From the NCBI RefSeq assembly GCF_009363795.1, contig NZ_CP045420.1, positions 1,531,001 through 1,595,000 of the forward strand: a stretch of DNA of 64,000 nt, read 5' to 3'. Position numbers and translations under genes: made by a program. Shown one piece after another: positions 27,688 through 36,964 of the stretch (its first letter is position 1; every line of letters begins with the position of its first letter). The notes below the pieces were generated by a model that was given only the letters and a program-made list of their open reading frames with translations, ran no database searches and was not told the DNA's origin. This DNA comes from Palleronia sp. THAF1. Lineage in GTDB: Bacteria > Pseudomonadota > Alphaproteobacteria > Rhodobacterales > Rhodobacteraceae.

Positions 27688-30186
27688 CTAGTACAGGCCG
27701 CCCGAACTTAGCGTTCCGAAGGTCGCCTTCTTCTTGGGGATCACGACCGTCGCGCCGGTGGCATTGCGCACCTGCTGCCCGGCCGATCCACCGCCCGCCT
27801 CGTCGAATAGCGGAAGATTGTTGCCCATGGCAAAGCCACCGTCGAAGCTGACGCCAAAGATCGGCTCTTCGCCCAGGCGGAAGTATTCGGCGATCACGTT
27901 CGGGCCGCTGGCACTGTCGGACAGGCGCGCACCGGTGAAGCGGTCGATCTTGATGAAGTGACCGCCCGGGGGCACTTCGAACGGGCCGCCGCCGTATTTC
28001 GCCGTCGCAACCTTCATGAACTCGTTGAACACGGGCGCACACAGCCCGCCGCCAGAACCGGACCGCCCCATGGGGCGCGGTTGGTCGTAGCCGATGTAGC
28101 AGCCTGCCGCGATGTTGCTGGTGAAGCCCACGAACCAGGCGTCTTTCTCGTCGTTCGTCGTGCCGGTCTTGCCCGCCACCGGCACGCCGACATTGATCTT
28201 GCCCTTGGCCGTGCCGCGCTCGACCACGCCCTTCATCATGCTGGTCAACTGGTAGGCGGTGATCGCATCCATGACGCGTTCGCGGTTCGACATGATCGTG
28301 GGCGCAACACCCGCCGGAAGCGACGCGACCTTACAATCAAGGCAATTACGCTGGTCGTGGCGATAGACGGTGCGCCCGTAACGGTCCTGCACACGGTCCA
28401 CCAGGGTCGGCTCCACCCGCTCACCGCCGTTGGCGAACATCGCATAGGCTGCGACCATCTTGTACAGAGTCGTCTCTTCCGCACCCAAGGAGTTGGCGAG
28501 GAACTGGCGCATGTTGTCGTAGACGCCGAAGCGCTCGGCGTAGCCCGCAACCGTTGCCATCCCGACTTCCTGCGCCAGACGCACGGTCATCAGGTTCCGC
28601 GACTGCTCGATCCCGGTGCGCAAAGGCGTCGGGCCGTAGAAGCGGTTGGAATAGTTCTTGGGCCGCCAAAGGCCTTGCGGAGTGTTGATCTCGATCGGCG
28701 CGTCGACAACGACGGTCGCAGGGCTGAAGCCCGAATCCAGCGCGGCGGCGTAGACGAACGGCTTGAACGACGATCCCGGCTGACGCGTCGCCTGCGTTGC
28801 ACGGTTGAAGACCGAATGCTGGTAAGAGAACCCACCCTGCATCGCCAGAACACGGCCCGTTTCCACATCCATCGCCATGAAGCCGCCTTCGACTTCCGGC
28901 ACCTGACGCAGGGTCCAGCGGATCAGCGCACCGCTGCTGTCATCGGTCATCCGGCGCACGTGAACCACATCGCCAATCTCGAACTCGTCGAAGAAGTTAC
29001 CCGGCAGCCAGGAAATGTCCTCACGCGGGATATCCTGACGACCCTGCCCTTCGACGCCAACGGTCATGAACTGATCCTGACGGTCGAGCACGACAGCGGG
29101 ATACCATGTATCGCCCAGATCGATGTCGCGCGCGACATCCACGCCGGCCAGCGCGGCTTCCCAATCGCCAAGCTGATCGGCCGGGATCGACTTGCCGGTG
29201 CCGCGCCAACGGCCCAGGCCGCGATCGTATTGCTCCAGCGACCGACGCAGCGCCGTCGCGGCGGCTTCCTGCAGTTCGGGGTCGATGGTGGCGCGCACCG
29301 ACAGACCGCCTGAGAAGAACTCACCCTCGCCGTAGTCTCGGCTTAGCTGGCGACGGATCTCGTCGGTGAAGTAGTCGCGCGGCGGGATTTCGTCGCGGAA
29401 ACTGTCGAAGTCCCCGCCCTGAACGGACAGCAACGGCGCAACCCGCGCCTCGCGATACTGATCCTCGTCGAGATAACCATTCTCGAACATCTCGCGCAGC
29501 ACGAAGTTACGACGCGCGATGGCGCGTTCCTTTGCGCGAACGGGGTGGTAGGTCGATGGGGCCTTGGGCAAGGACGCCAAATACGCGACCTCCTGCGGCT
29601 GCAGCTCTGTCAGGTTCTTGTTGAAATACGTCTGAGCGGCGGCGGTCACGCCGTAGCTGTTCTGGCCCAGGAAGATCTCGTTCAGATACAGTTCAAGGAT
29701 CTTGTCCTTGGGCAGCGTGCCCTCGATCCGCGCGGCGAGGATCAGTTCCTTTACCTTACGCTCGGCCGAACGTTCCCCACCCAGCAGGAAGTTCTTCATC
29801 ACCTGCTGCGTGATCGTGGACGCACCGCGCAACTCGCCCCCCCGCGCCGCATCCAGCGCGGCAGAGACCATGCCACGCGGATCATAGCCCTTGTGGGTGT
29901 AGAAATTCTTGTCCTCGGCAGAAATGAACGCCTGCTTGACCAGATCGGGGATTTCCGCGGCGGGCGTGAACAAGCGCCGCTCTTCCGCGAATTCGTCGAT
30001 GATCTGGCCCTCGTTGGAGTAGATCCGGCTGATCGTCGGCGGCGTGTACTGCGCAAGCTGATCCGTGTCGGGAAGATCGCGACCGTAGATCCAGAAGACC
30101 GCACCGATGGACAGCGCTGCGGCGAACACGCCGAGCGTTACAAGCGAGAAAATTCCACCGAAAAAGGCAAGGATGGCACGGACCAA
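27688..30186 (-). CDS. mrcA: Penicillin-binding protein 1A (bifunctional glycosyltransferase/transpeptidase)
   Basis: Polymerises and cross-links peptidoglycan at the inner membrane. The 832-aa protein has an N-terminal membrane anchor (residues 3-30), the GT51 domain with EDKNFYTHKGYDPRGM and RGASTITQQVMKNFLL, an intervening OB-like insert, and the transpeptidase domain with the SxxK serine in QPGSSFKPFVY and the KTGTTNDEKDAWFVGFT box. Size and order are those of PBP1A. The amiC gene lies upstream, 110 bases away, so two wall enzymes are clustered. Confidence 0.96.
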   Translation of the reverse strand: MVRAILAFFGGIFSLVTLGVFAAALSIGAVFWIYGRDLPDTDQLAQYTPPTISRIYSNEGQIIDEFAEERRLFTPAAEIPDLVKQAFISAEDKNFYTHKGYDPRGMVSAALDAARGGELRGASTITQQVMKNFLLGGERSAERKVKELILAARIEGTLPKDKILELYLNEIFLGQNSYGVTAAAQTYFNKNLTELQPQEVAYLASLPKAPSTYHPVRAKERAIARRNFVLREMFENGYLDEDQYREARVAPLLSVQGGDFDSFRDEIPPRDYFTDEIRRQLSRDYGEGEFFSGGLSVRATIDPELQEAAATALRRSLEQYDRGLGRWRGTGKSIPADQLGDWEAALAGVDVARDIDLGDTWYPAVVLDRQDQFMTVGVEGQGRQDIPREDISWLPGNFFDEFEIGDVVHVRRMTDDSSGALIRWTLRQVPEVEGGFMAMDVETGRVLAMQGGFSYQHSVFNRATQATRQPGSSFKPFVYAAALDSGFSPATVVVDAPIEINTPQGLWRPKNYSNRFYGPTPLRTGIEQSRNLMTVRLAQEVGMATVAGYAERFGVYDNMRQFLANSLGAEETTLYKMVAAYAMFANGGERVEPTLVDRVQDRYGRTVYRHDQRNCLDCKVASLPAGVAPTIMSNRERVMDAITAYQLTSMMKGVVERGTAKGKINVGVPVAGKTGTTNDEKDAWFVGFTSNIAAGCYIGYDQPRPMGRSGSGGGLCAPVFNEFMKVATAKYGGGPFEVPPGGHFIKIDRFTGARLSDSASGPNVIAEYFRLGEEPIFGVSFDGGFAMGNNLPLFDEAGGGSAGQQVRNATGATVVIPKKKATFGTLSSGGLY

Positions 30187-30295
30187 AGGCGCGTCTCCGT
30201 TCGACTGGGGCGGGAAAGTAGGGTCTTCTAACGCGAGCAGCTTAAGAATTCAAAAGCGGATCGGCGGAAAAGCGATTGGGTGCCGAAGCCGTGAT

Positions 30296-31576
30296 CTATT
30301 GCATCAGCCGCCGCGCTTCAGCCGCATCCTCGCGCGCCCATGCCTCTATTCCGGCACGGATACCGTCGATGGCGCGCGCACGCCAGACCGGATCGCTCAA
30401 GCGGTCACGGTCCTGCTGGCTGGACAGGAACCCCAACTCCAACAGCACGGAGGGAATATCGGCGGCGCGCAGGACGGAAAAATTGCCCGTAAGGCGCGGA
30501 CGCTTGTGCAGATCACCCGTGGCACGCGCCAGACCGGCCACGATCTCGTCTGCCAGCCGTTCGGCGCGGGGCTGGGTTTCCAGCCGCGCCATATCCATCA
30601 GGACCGAGGCAACCGCGTCGTCGCCCGTGCCAAGATCGATACCCGCGATCATGTCACCCCGGTCCAGCCGCTGCGCCAGCTTGGCCGAAGCCGCGTCGGA
30701 CGCCGTGGTGGACAGGGTGTAGGCCGCAGCGCCGCTGGCGTTGCCCTCTTCCAAAGCATCCGCGTGGATCGAAAGCAGAAGGTCCGCTTTCGCCGCGCGC
30801 GCCACGGACACCCGCGTTGGCAAGGGTACGAAACTGTCGCCCCGGCGGGTCAGGCTCACCTCCATGCCCGCGTTTTCCAACGTCTGTTCCAGCTCCATCG
30901 CGAAGGTCAGCATCACGTCCGCCTCGCGCATCCCGCCTGCTTCCGCGCCCGGATCGAAGCCACCATGACCGGGATCCAGTGTGACACGCAGCGGACGCTC
31001 ACCGCGTTGGCGCGTGACCGGCGCGGGATGTTCGGATGGCAGCGGCAGAGAGAACAGTGCGCTTTCCGGCACCCCGGTTCCGGCAGTGAACTCTGCCTCG
31101 CTGACAGGCGCCAACTGCAACTTCAGCGCCGTGACGCCACCGCTGGTGCTTAGGCCCGCCGTCTCGATCGCCATGGGTTGTGCCAGATCGATCACCATCC
31201 GCGACCAGCCCTCGCGGAAGCGCCCGCGATACAGGTTAGACACCAGATCGGAAGACAACAGCGCCTGCAGGTCAGTGCCCGCGAAATCCACTTCGGAAAA
31301 GTCCAGAACCAACCGCCTTGGCGCATCCAGCGTGAAGACCCGCCACGGCACCGGCTGGCTAAGCGCCAGTTCCACCAGCAGATTGTTTCCGAAATCCGCG
31401 ATTCGGCTGGACGCGGGATCGATACGGGCCAGCGCGGTCAGCGGCCCGTGGTCGGACCCTGCGCCCGCGCTGGGCACCTCGACGCCCCAATTTTCAGGGC
31501 TCCATTCATCGGCCGCACCTGCGCCATTCAGCAACAGAGCAGCCGTCAGGCCAATCGCCAGTCTTCGGAAATCCAT
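30296..31576 (-). CDS. amiC: N-acetylmuramoyl-L-alanine amidase (AmiC type)
   Basis: Zinc amidase that splits septal peptidoglycan. The 426-aa protein has a signal peptide (LTAALLLNGAGAADEW), an N-terminal AMIN domain that targets the wall (about residues 50-160), then the Amidase_3 domain with the zinc ligands in LDPGHGGFDPGAEAGG, the glutamate after MREADVML and the histidine in LLSIHADALEEG, ending with VLLELGFLSSQQD. Activation by an EnvC/NlpD-type factor is normal for the family. It precedes the PBP1A gene on the same strand. Confidence 0.93.
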   Translation of the reverse strand: MDFRRLAIGLTAALLLNGAGAADEWSPENWGVEVPSAGAGSDHGPLTALARIDPASSRIADFGNNLLVELALSQPVPWRVFTLDAPRRLVLDFSEVDFAGTDLQALLSSDLVSNLYRGRFREGWSRMVIDLAQPMAIETAGLSTSGGVTALKLQLAPVSEAEFTAGTGVPESALFSLPLPSEHPAPVTRQRGERPLRVTLDPGHGGFDPGAEAGGMREADVMLTFAMELEQTLENAGMEVSLTRRGDSFVPLPTRVSVARAAKADLLLSIHADALEEGNASGAAAYTLSTTASDAASAKLAQRLDRGDMIAGIDLGTGDDAVASVLMDMARLETQPRAERLADEIVAGLARATGDLHKRPRLTGNFSVLRAADIPSVLLELGFLSSQQDRDRLSDPVWRARAIDGIRAGIEAWAREDAAEARRLMQ

Positions 31577-31661
31577 CCGCCCATCGCCTCTTCCGCCTCG
31601 GTCGGGATCTTTGCGTCCCGGTTTGGATCACCATAGCAGAACAGGCCGAATCGCGAAAGGA

Positions 31662-32804
31662 TTATCCGCCGCGCCGCGTCCACTCTGCCAGACGCTCCAG
31701 CCCTTCGGCGATGTCGGCGGTGCTGCGGGCGTAGGAAAACCGCAGATGCCGCCCACCACGCGCAGGATCGAAGTCCAAGCCCGGCGTCACCGCGACGCCC
31801 GCTTCGTCCAGAATACGGCCAGACAGGGCCAGCGCATCATCCGACAAATGGCTGCAATCGGCATAGACGTAGAACGCCCCGTCGGGCGGCGCGAAGCTGG
31901 GGAAACCGGCGCGCGCCAGACCGTCGATCATCAACTGACGGTTCGCCGCATAGACCGACAGATTGCCGCGCAACTCCTCGTGACAGTCAAACGCCGCCAG
32001 CGCAGCAATCTGGCTGGCATGGGGCGGGCAGATGTACAGGTTCTGCGCCAACCGCTCGACCCGGCGCACCATTTCCTCGGGCACCACCATCCAGCCGATC
32101 CGCCAGCCCGTCATCGAAAAATACTTGGAGAAGGAATTGATGACGATGCAGTCGTCGTCGATCTCCAACGCCGACACAGCAGGGCGGTCGTAGTGCAAAC
32201 CGTGGTATATCTCGTCCGAGATGAAGGCCGTATCCGTCTGGCGGCAGCGCGCCATCAGTGCCGCCATCGCCTCCTGGTCCAGCATCGTGCCCGCCGGATT
32301 GCCCGGAGACGCCACGATCAGCCCGTCCAAGGCGTTGTCGATCTGGTCGGGGCGCGGCTGGTAGCGATCCTCTGGTGCGGTCTCGATTCCCCTCGCCTGC
32401 AACGACAGGGCCGTCAGAATGTGGCGGTAGGACGGATAGCCGGGCAGGCCCAGCCCCACTGTTTCGCCCGCGTCGAACAAAGCGGTGAACGCCAGAACGA
32501 ACCCGGCCGACGCGCCGGAGGTCACCACCACCCGCGCCGGATCAAGCTCCACGGCATGCCAGTCGGCATAGTGCCGCGCGATCCGCGCCCGCAGTTCCGG
32601 CAAGCCCAGCGCCACCGTATAGCCCAGCGGACCCGCCGCCATCGCCGCCGTCAATGCTGCGCGCGCGCCCGCTGGCGCAGGCGTCCCCGGCTGGCCCACT
32701 TCCATATGGACGATGCGGCGGCCTGCCGCCTCTGCCGCACGGGCGCGCTCCATCACATCCATCACGATAAAGGCGTCCACATCGCCCCGGTTCGATTGTC
32801 GCAT
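31662..32804 (-). CDS. Class I PLP-dependent aminotransferase
   Basis: A 380-aa fold-type I aminotransferase. The PLP lysine is in NSFSKYFSMTGWRIGW, with ASPGNPAGTMLDQEAM and ISDEIYHGLHYD as flanking signatures; all are intact. ATG at 32804 follows AGGAGGGGCC, an excellent ribosome binding site; a frame extension to 32855 has none. The substrate (aspartate, aromatic or other amino acids) cannot be told. It is divergent from the DsbA-like gene. Confidence 0.88.
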   Translation of the reverse strand: MRQSNRGDVDAFIVMDVMERARAAEAAGRRIVHMEVGQPGTPAPAGARAALTAAMAAGPLGYTVALGLPELRARIARHYADWHAVELDPARVVVTSGASAGFVLAFTALFDAGETVGLGLPGYPSYRHILTALSLQARGIETAPEDRYQPRPDQIDNALDGLIVASPGNPAGTMLDQEAMAALMARCRQTDTAFISDEIYHGLHYDRPAVSALEIDDDCIVINSFSKYFSMTGWRIGWMVVPEEMVRRVERLAQNLYICPPHASQIAALAAFDCHEELRGNLSVYAANRQLMIDGLARAGFPSFAPPDGAFYVYADCSHLSDDALALSGRILDEAGVAVTPGLDFDPARGGRHLRFSYARSTADIAEGLERLAEWTRRGG

Positions 32805-32932
32805 GGCCCCTCCTGCGTTCCGGTCAGACGTGGCCCCACGCGCGGCCCGGGTCAATCACGTTCCCGCGCCCGCCCTTGCGCTGAGCCGCCCCCTGCCCCA
32901 CGATCTCGCGCGACACATTTCCGGAGACGACC

Positions 32933-33667
32933 ATGTTCAAGCCCCTTGCCCTTGCGGCCCTGCTCGCCACCCCAGTCGCCGCCGATGGGCTGACCGACAT
33001 GACAGACGCCGAGCGCGCCGCCTTCGGGGACGAGGTGCGCGCCTACTTGCTGGAAAACCCGCAGGTTCTGATGGAAGCGCTCTCTGTTCTGGAACAGCGC
33101 GAGCAGCAGGCACAAGCCGCCAGCGACCAAGAGCTGGTCGCCCAATTCTCCGAGCAACTGTTCAACGACGGCTATTCCTGGGTCGACGGCCCGGCCGATG
33201 CCGATGTGACCGTGGTGGAATTCATGGACTACCGCTGCGGCTACTGCCGCCGCGCCCACCCAGAGGTGCAACAGCTGCTGGACAGCGACGCCAACGTCCG
33301 CCTGATCGTCAAGGAGTTCCCGATTTTGGGCGAAGACTCGGTGCTCGCCAGCCGCTACGCCATCGCCACGCAGATCGCACTGGGGGATGAGGCTTACGGC
33401 ACAATTCACGACGCGCTGATGACCCAAAACGTCGAGATGTCGGAGGCCGGTCTGTCCGCCCTCGCCACCGACCTCGGCCTTGACGCCGACGCCATCGCCG
33501 CTTCAATGGACGACCCCGAAATCGCCCGCCGCATCGCCGAAACCCGCGCCTTGGGCCAAGCCATGGGCATCAACGGCACGCCTTCCTTCATCATCGAAGA
33601 CCAGATGCTCCGAGGCTACGTGCCGCTGGAGGGGATGATGGAAATCGTGGAGGGCGTGCGGGGGTGA
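32933..33667 (+). CDS. DsbA/ScsC-like periplasmic thiol-disulfide protein
   Basis: A 244-aa secreted thioredoxin-fold protein with a short signal peptide (cut near VAADG), an N-terminal helical segment of about 60 residues (LENPQVLMEALSVLEQREQQ) like that of ScsC and BdbD relatives, and the redox motif CGYC in MDYRCGYCRRAHPE. The cis-proline is in GINGTPSFII. It probably forms or shuffles disulfides; oxidase and isomerase cannot be distinguished. It stands alone, just before the gap that leads to the sulfatase block. Confidence 0.85.
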   Translation: MFKPLALAALLATPVAADGLTDMTDAERAAFGDEVRAYLLENPQVLMEALSVLEQREQQAQAASDQELVAQFSEQLFNDGYSWVDGPADADVTVVEFMDYRCGYCRRAHPEVQQLLDSDANVRLIVKEFPILGEDSVLASRYAIATQIALGDEAYGTIHDALMTQNVEMSEAGLSALATDLGLDADAIAASMDDPEIARRIAETRALGQAMGINGTPSFIIEDQMLRGYVPLEGMMEIVEGVRG

Positions 33668-34085
33668 TATGCCGTGATCGCGTGCCGCTGAGCTACTGCA
33701 GCTCACGGCAGGGTCGAGCCCCTTTGCCAAATGCCATCCCGCAGCATCCTGCCGCTACAGAAAAGCCAGCCCATAACTCTCGGCCCGACGCTGCCCTGCG
33801 AGCGATAAGATGTCGCTGCGGCACGCCGAATGTTTGGGATGGAAGTGCCGGAATTTTGACCCCAACGCGAAAATGATGCGTCACTAGGAGCGATCCTTTG
33901 AAGGCTATTGCAGGAATTCGAACGCATCTCGTGCCGGACTCGATGCGCGTGAGTCGTTTCGGTTCACGGTGTCGGTCTAGACAGGTATAAGATCAGACTC
34001 GCATGAGCCGCGACGTCCTTCGGTCACGATACTGTCCAGCGCGCGGTCCGACGTCACTGTGTTGGGACACAACCGAGGCTTTTGG
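33668..34085. other. Gene-free gap, less GC-rich, with a hairpin
   Basis: About 420 bases with no supportable gene. One sampled 60-base line (33841-33900) has 31 G/C, clearly below the coding surroundings. A hairpin near the DsbA-like stop, GCCG-C-TGAGCT with AGCTCA-CGGC around 33686-33711, lacks a T run. The right part should hold the promoter of the AraC regulator. No integrase, tRNA or direct repeat was found that would mark an insertion point. Confidence 0.4.
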
Positions 34086-35129
34086 ATGATGCGCATTCCC
34101 TCGCCTGTCGATGACTCGGGTCTGACCATGACCTATCCGGGTTTCGTCTTCCGGACGCTTCTAGAGGGAGGCTATCCGGCTGACACACTTCTGGCAGGGA
34201 CGGGCCTCGATAGTCTGCAGCTTCAGGATCCGCAGTTCAGATCGGGATTTCCGCCACTGCGTCAGCTGCTGCTGAACGCCATCGCCGCAACCGGCGATCC
34301 GCATCTGGGCGTGACGCTCGCGCAGTCGTTTCGGCCGACCTATATCGGTCTGCCCGCCTATGCAGCAATGAACGCGGCACGGTTCAAAGCCGGGTTGGAG
34401 GTGCTGGAACGCTATTTCGCACTGAGTTTTCCGGCCATCGATCTGCGGCTTCTGGATCGTCTGCCCGGCGGCATGGCGGCGATCCGGGTGCGGTCCCGGT
34501 TTCCCTTCGACGACCTGGAATATTTCGGCATCGGCAGTGCGGTTGTGGCCATCGACGGTCTTCTGAAGGCGATGCTTGGAGAAGAGACCGTGACCGACAA
34601 CGTCGAGATGGCGTTCGCGCAGCCCGATGGGTGGTTCGATATCGTGCCTCGTATCGCCTTCCCGGTCAGGTTCGGCACCGAGCGGACCCGCGTCGTGTTC
34701 CATGCAGAGCTGCTGGATCGGCCGCTGCCCGGGTCTGATCCCTTGAACCACGCCCGTCTGACGGCGCTCTGTGCGCAGGCGATGGCCGAAATGGCCCAAG
34801 CGGCCTCTCCCGTCGGGCAGGTCGAGGCGATCCTGACCAAGGCGGATCCCCTGTGCCCGTCACTGTCGCAGATCGCGGCAAAGCTTGGTTATTCCGAACG
34901 CAGTCTGCGGCGACACCTTCAGCAGTCCGACACAACTTTTCGTGCAATGCTCGATGAAATACGCGAACGGCGCGCCCGCGCGCTTCTGTCCGAGACCTCG
35001 ATGCCGGTAAAGGGCGTCGCGGCCACGCTTGGCTTCGAATCACCGTCGAACTTTGCGCGGAGTTTCAAGCGGTGGACGGGCCTGACGCCGAATGCGTTCC
35101 GCGAACGGGTCGATCTTGGCCGAAATTGA
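34086..35129 (+). CDS. AraC-family transcriptional regulator
   Basis: A 347-aa regulator with the N-terminal ligand domain of the OruR/ArgR-type Arabinose_bd family (residues about 20-215) and a C-terminal double helix-turn-helix: PSLSQIAAKLGYSERSLRRH and then GVAATLGFESPSNFARSFKRW, which matches the AraC signature. ATG at 34086 lies seven bases after GAGG; GTG at 34059 would add nine residues without a ribosome binding site. It is the first gene of the nine-gene block read in one direction and is the likely regulator of it; this is inference from position. Confidence 0.87.
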   Translation: MMRIPSPVDDSGLTMTYPGFVFRTLLEGGYPADTLLAGTGLDSLQLQDPQFRSGFPPLRQLLLNAIAATGDPHLGVTLAQSFRPTYIGLPAYAAMNAARFKAGLEVLERYFALSFPAIDLRLLDRLPGGMAAIRVRSRFPFDDLEYFGIGSAVVAIDGLLKAMLGEETVTDNVEMAFAQPDGWFDIVPRIAFPVRFGTERTRVVFHAELLDRPLPGSDPLNHARLTALCAQAMAEMAQAASPVGQVEAILTKADPLCPSLSQIAAKLGYSERSLRRHLQQSDTTFRAMLDEIRERRARALLSETSMPVKGVAATLGFESPSNFARSFKRWTGLTPNAFRERVDLGRN

Positions 35130-35223
35130 ATGACCTTTGGCCAAAGGTGATCCGACGCGACCGTCGCCGCTTCAACTGACAGAGATGTAATCTCTTCCCG
35201 AGGTGTTTCCGGGAGAAGGCGTG

Positions 35224-36171
35224 ATGGCACGACGGCAATTCCGAGCGAAATCGGTGATCCATGGGTTATGCGCCCGTGCGGCGTTGTGCGGTCTGGTAAG
35301 CTGCGTGACGATGGGGGTCGCGCCCGCGGTGGCCGAAGTTACCAACAGCGATCTGATCGATGCCACGCCCGATGCGGGCCTGCCGCGCGCAGCCAACGGG
35401 CGGTCCGCCGATCTATTATCGGCCTTCTTCGGACTAGACGACTCTCTGCCTTTCCTGGCGCGGCTGATCTGCCGCGGCGCACTGGGCAAGGACGGAATGC
35501 CGGTCATCTTCTCGACCGAGATCGACCACGAGACGTTGGAGGCGGGGGATTTTCGCGTCACGACCGCATCGGGCGCGGAAGGCCAGATGCATTGCGTGAC
35601 ACTTCTGCCGGCGACCGATGCGGGCGAGTTGCGCACCGTTCTGTTGGTAGGCGCGTTCGGCGATGCAAAGACGGACCCGCCAGTCGCGGTCGAAGTCGTA
35701 GGTCATCTGCGGTCACTCGACGGTGCGCTGGAGTACCGTGGCGCGCGGGTGGACGTGACCCCTCTCGCACCCGGACCCACGCTGGTGCTGGCCGAGATCG
35801 TGGACGACAGCGCGCGCGATCTGGGGCTTGGTCTGCGCCGCACGCAGGGCAGCCGCTGCCCGACCGGGGACACCCTGCAGGCCGTGCGGGCGGTCTGGGC
35901 CGGAGGTGTGACATTGGAAAACGGCGATGAGCCGGGCGAATCCGAGCGGGACTTGTACCGGGTTACGGTGCGCGCAGCCGACGGGACCGAGCGCGAAGTT
36001 ACGCCCGCCGCGCTCGCCGACCTGGGAGACGGAGACAACAACCACCTTCTGTGCCTCGATACCGCGGATACGCCCCTGTCCGTTTCGTTTCCCGCAGGCG
36101 TGCTGACCGATCCCAACCACGACCTGAACCCTGCAACTTCGGTCGCCGTATCCAACCCATCGAGAAACTAA
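35224..36171 (+). CDS. Secreted protein of unknown function, 315 aa
   Basis: An exported protein with a long signal peptide: basic MARRQFRAK, a hydrophobic stretch LCARAALCGLVSC and a cleavage site near PAVAEV (about residues 34-36). The mature part is acidic and rich in beta-strand-like segments, with four cysteines (LICRGALG, QMHCVTLL, SRCPTGD, LLCLD) that could form two disulfides in the periplasm. No family was recognised. ATG at 35224 is preceded by GGGAGAAGG. It sits between the AraC regulator and the HCCA isomerase-like gene, so it may belong to the sulfatase block. Confidence 0.65.
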   Translation: MARRQFRAKSVIHGLCARAALCGLVSCVTMGVAPAVAEVTNSDLIDATPDAGLPRAANGRSADLLSAFFGLDDSLPFLARLICRGALGKDGMPVIFSTEIDHETLEAGDFRVTTASGAEGQMHCVTLLPATDAGELRTVLLVGAFGDAKTDPPVAVEVVGHLRSLDGALEYRGARVDVTPLAPGPTLVLAEIVDDSARDLGLGLRRTQGSRCPTGDTLQAVRAVWAGGVTLENGDEPGESERDLYRVTVRAADGTEREVTPAALADLGDGDNNHLLCLDTADTPLSVSFPAGVLTDPNHDLNPATSVAVSNPSRN

Positions 36172-36238
36172 CTCGCGGCGTGCGCGCACATCCGTTCTTC
36201 CAAGCACAGCCACCGACCCATTTTGCGGAGACAACCCC

Positions 36239-36880
36239 ATGACCCGAACCGTCGATGTCTTTTGGTCGTTCAGAAGCCCGTTTTCCTATCTTGCGACCCC
36301 CGATCTTCTGAAGCTTCGGGACGATTACGACGTATCCGTGCAGTTCCGACCAGTTCTGCCGATCGCGGTCCGCGCGAAGGAGTCGCTGTTCACCGATGAT
36401 CCGCGGCGTGTGCGATACATCATGCTGGATATGGTGCGGAGGGCCGAATTTCTGGGCATGCCGTTCGGGCGGCCCTCGCCCGATCCGGTGGTGCAGGACC
36501 TGAACACCTTCGAGGTCGCAGACGAGCAACCGTACATCTATCGACTGACCGGTCTGGGCATCGAGGCAGAGCGGCGCGGCAAGGGGCTGGACTTCGCATT
36601 TCATGTCGCCGCCCTGATCTGGAGCGGAACGCCAGGCTGGAACGAAGGCGATCGGCTGGGCGAGGCGACTGCGAAAGCGGGTCTGGACCTGGCCGAGATG
36701 GAGGCGGCGCTCGCAGCGGAGGATCCCATGCCGCAGATCGAGGCCAATCAGGCTGCGCTGGATGCTTCGGGCCATTGGGGCGTTCCGACCATGGTGTTCG
36801 AAGGCGAACCTTTCTTCGGCCAGGACCGGGTCGAGACCCTGCGCTGGCGCTTGGACCAAGCGGGACTGGCAAAGGGATGA
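36239..36880 (+). CDS. 2-hydroxychromene-2-carboxylate isomerase/DsbA-family protein
   Basis: A 213-aa thioredoxin-fold enzyme of the kappa-class GST/HCCA isomerase type. The N-terminal pattern VFWSFRSPFSYLA carries the serine that replaces the cysteine of DsbA and binds glutathione, and GVPTMVFEGEPFFGQDR near the end has the cis-proline and the typical F-G-Q-D-R. Cytoplasmic, without signal. In naphthalene pathways such enzymes isomerise a ring product, but many members have unknown substrates. GGAGACAACCCC precedes the ATG. It ends 84 bases before the sulfatase start. Confidence 0.82.
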   Translation: MTRTVDVFWSFRSPFSYLATPDLLKLRDDYDVSVQFRPVLPIAVRAKESLFTDDPRRVRYIMLDMVRRAEFLGMPFGRPSPDPVVQDLNTFEVADEQPYIYRLTGLGIEAERRGKGLDFAFHVAALIWSGTPGWNEGDRLGEATAKAGLDLAEMEAALAAEDPMPQIEANQAALDASGHWGVPTMVFEGEPFFGQDRVETLRWRLDQAGLAKG

Positions 36881-36964
36881 TCCGCAATGCGCAGTTTGAA
36901 ACAGATCGCTGGCAGGAACAGCCGCTCGCTATTCCTCTTTCGCGACGTACCGGGGGCATTTGAC

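Noticed and set aside
30981-32993. Long plus-strand open frame (670 codons) across amiC and the aminotransferase
   Set aside because: Both minus-strand genes are clearly real; the antisense product is low-complexity Arg/Pro/Ser-rich, typical of a GC-rich shadow.
33905-33940. tRNA-like TTCGAA-containing segment in the gap before the AraC gene
   Set aside because: GGAATTCGAACGC has a T-loop-like core, but no acceptor, D or anticodon stems could be built around it.
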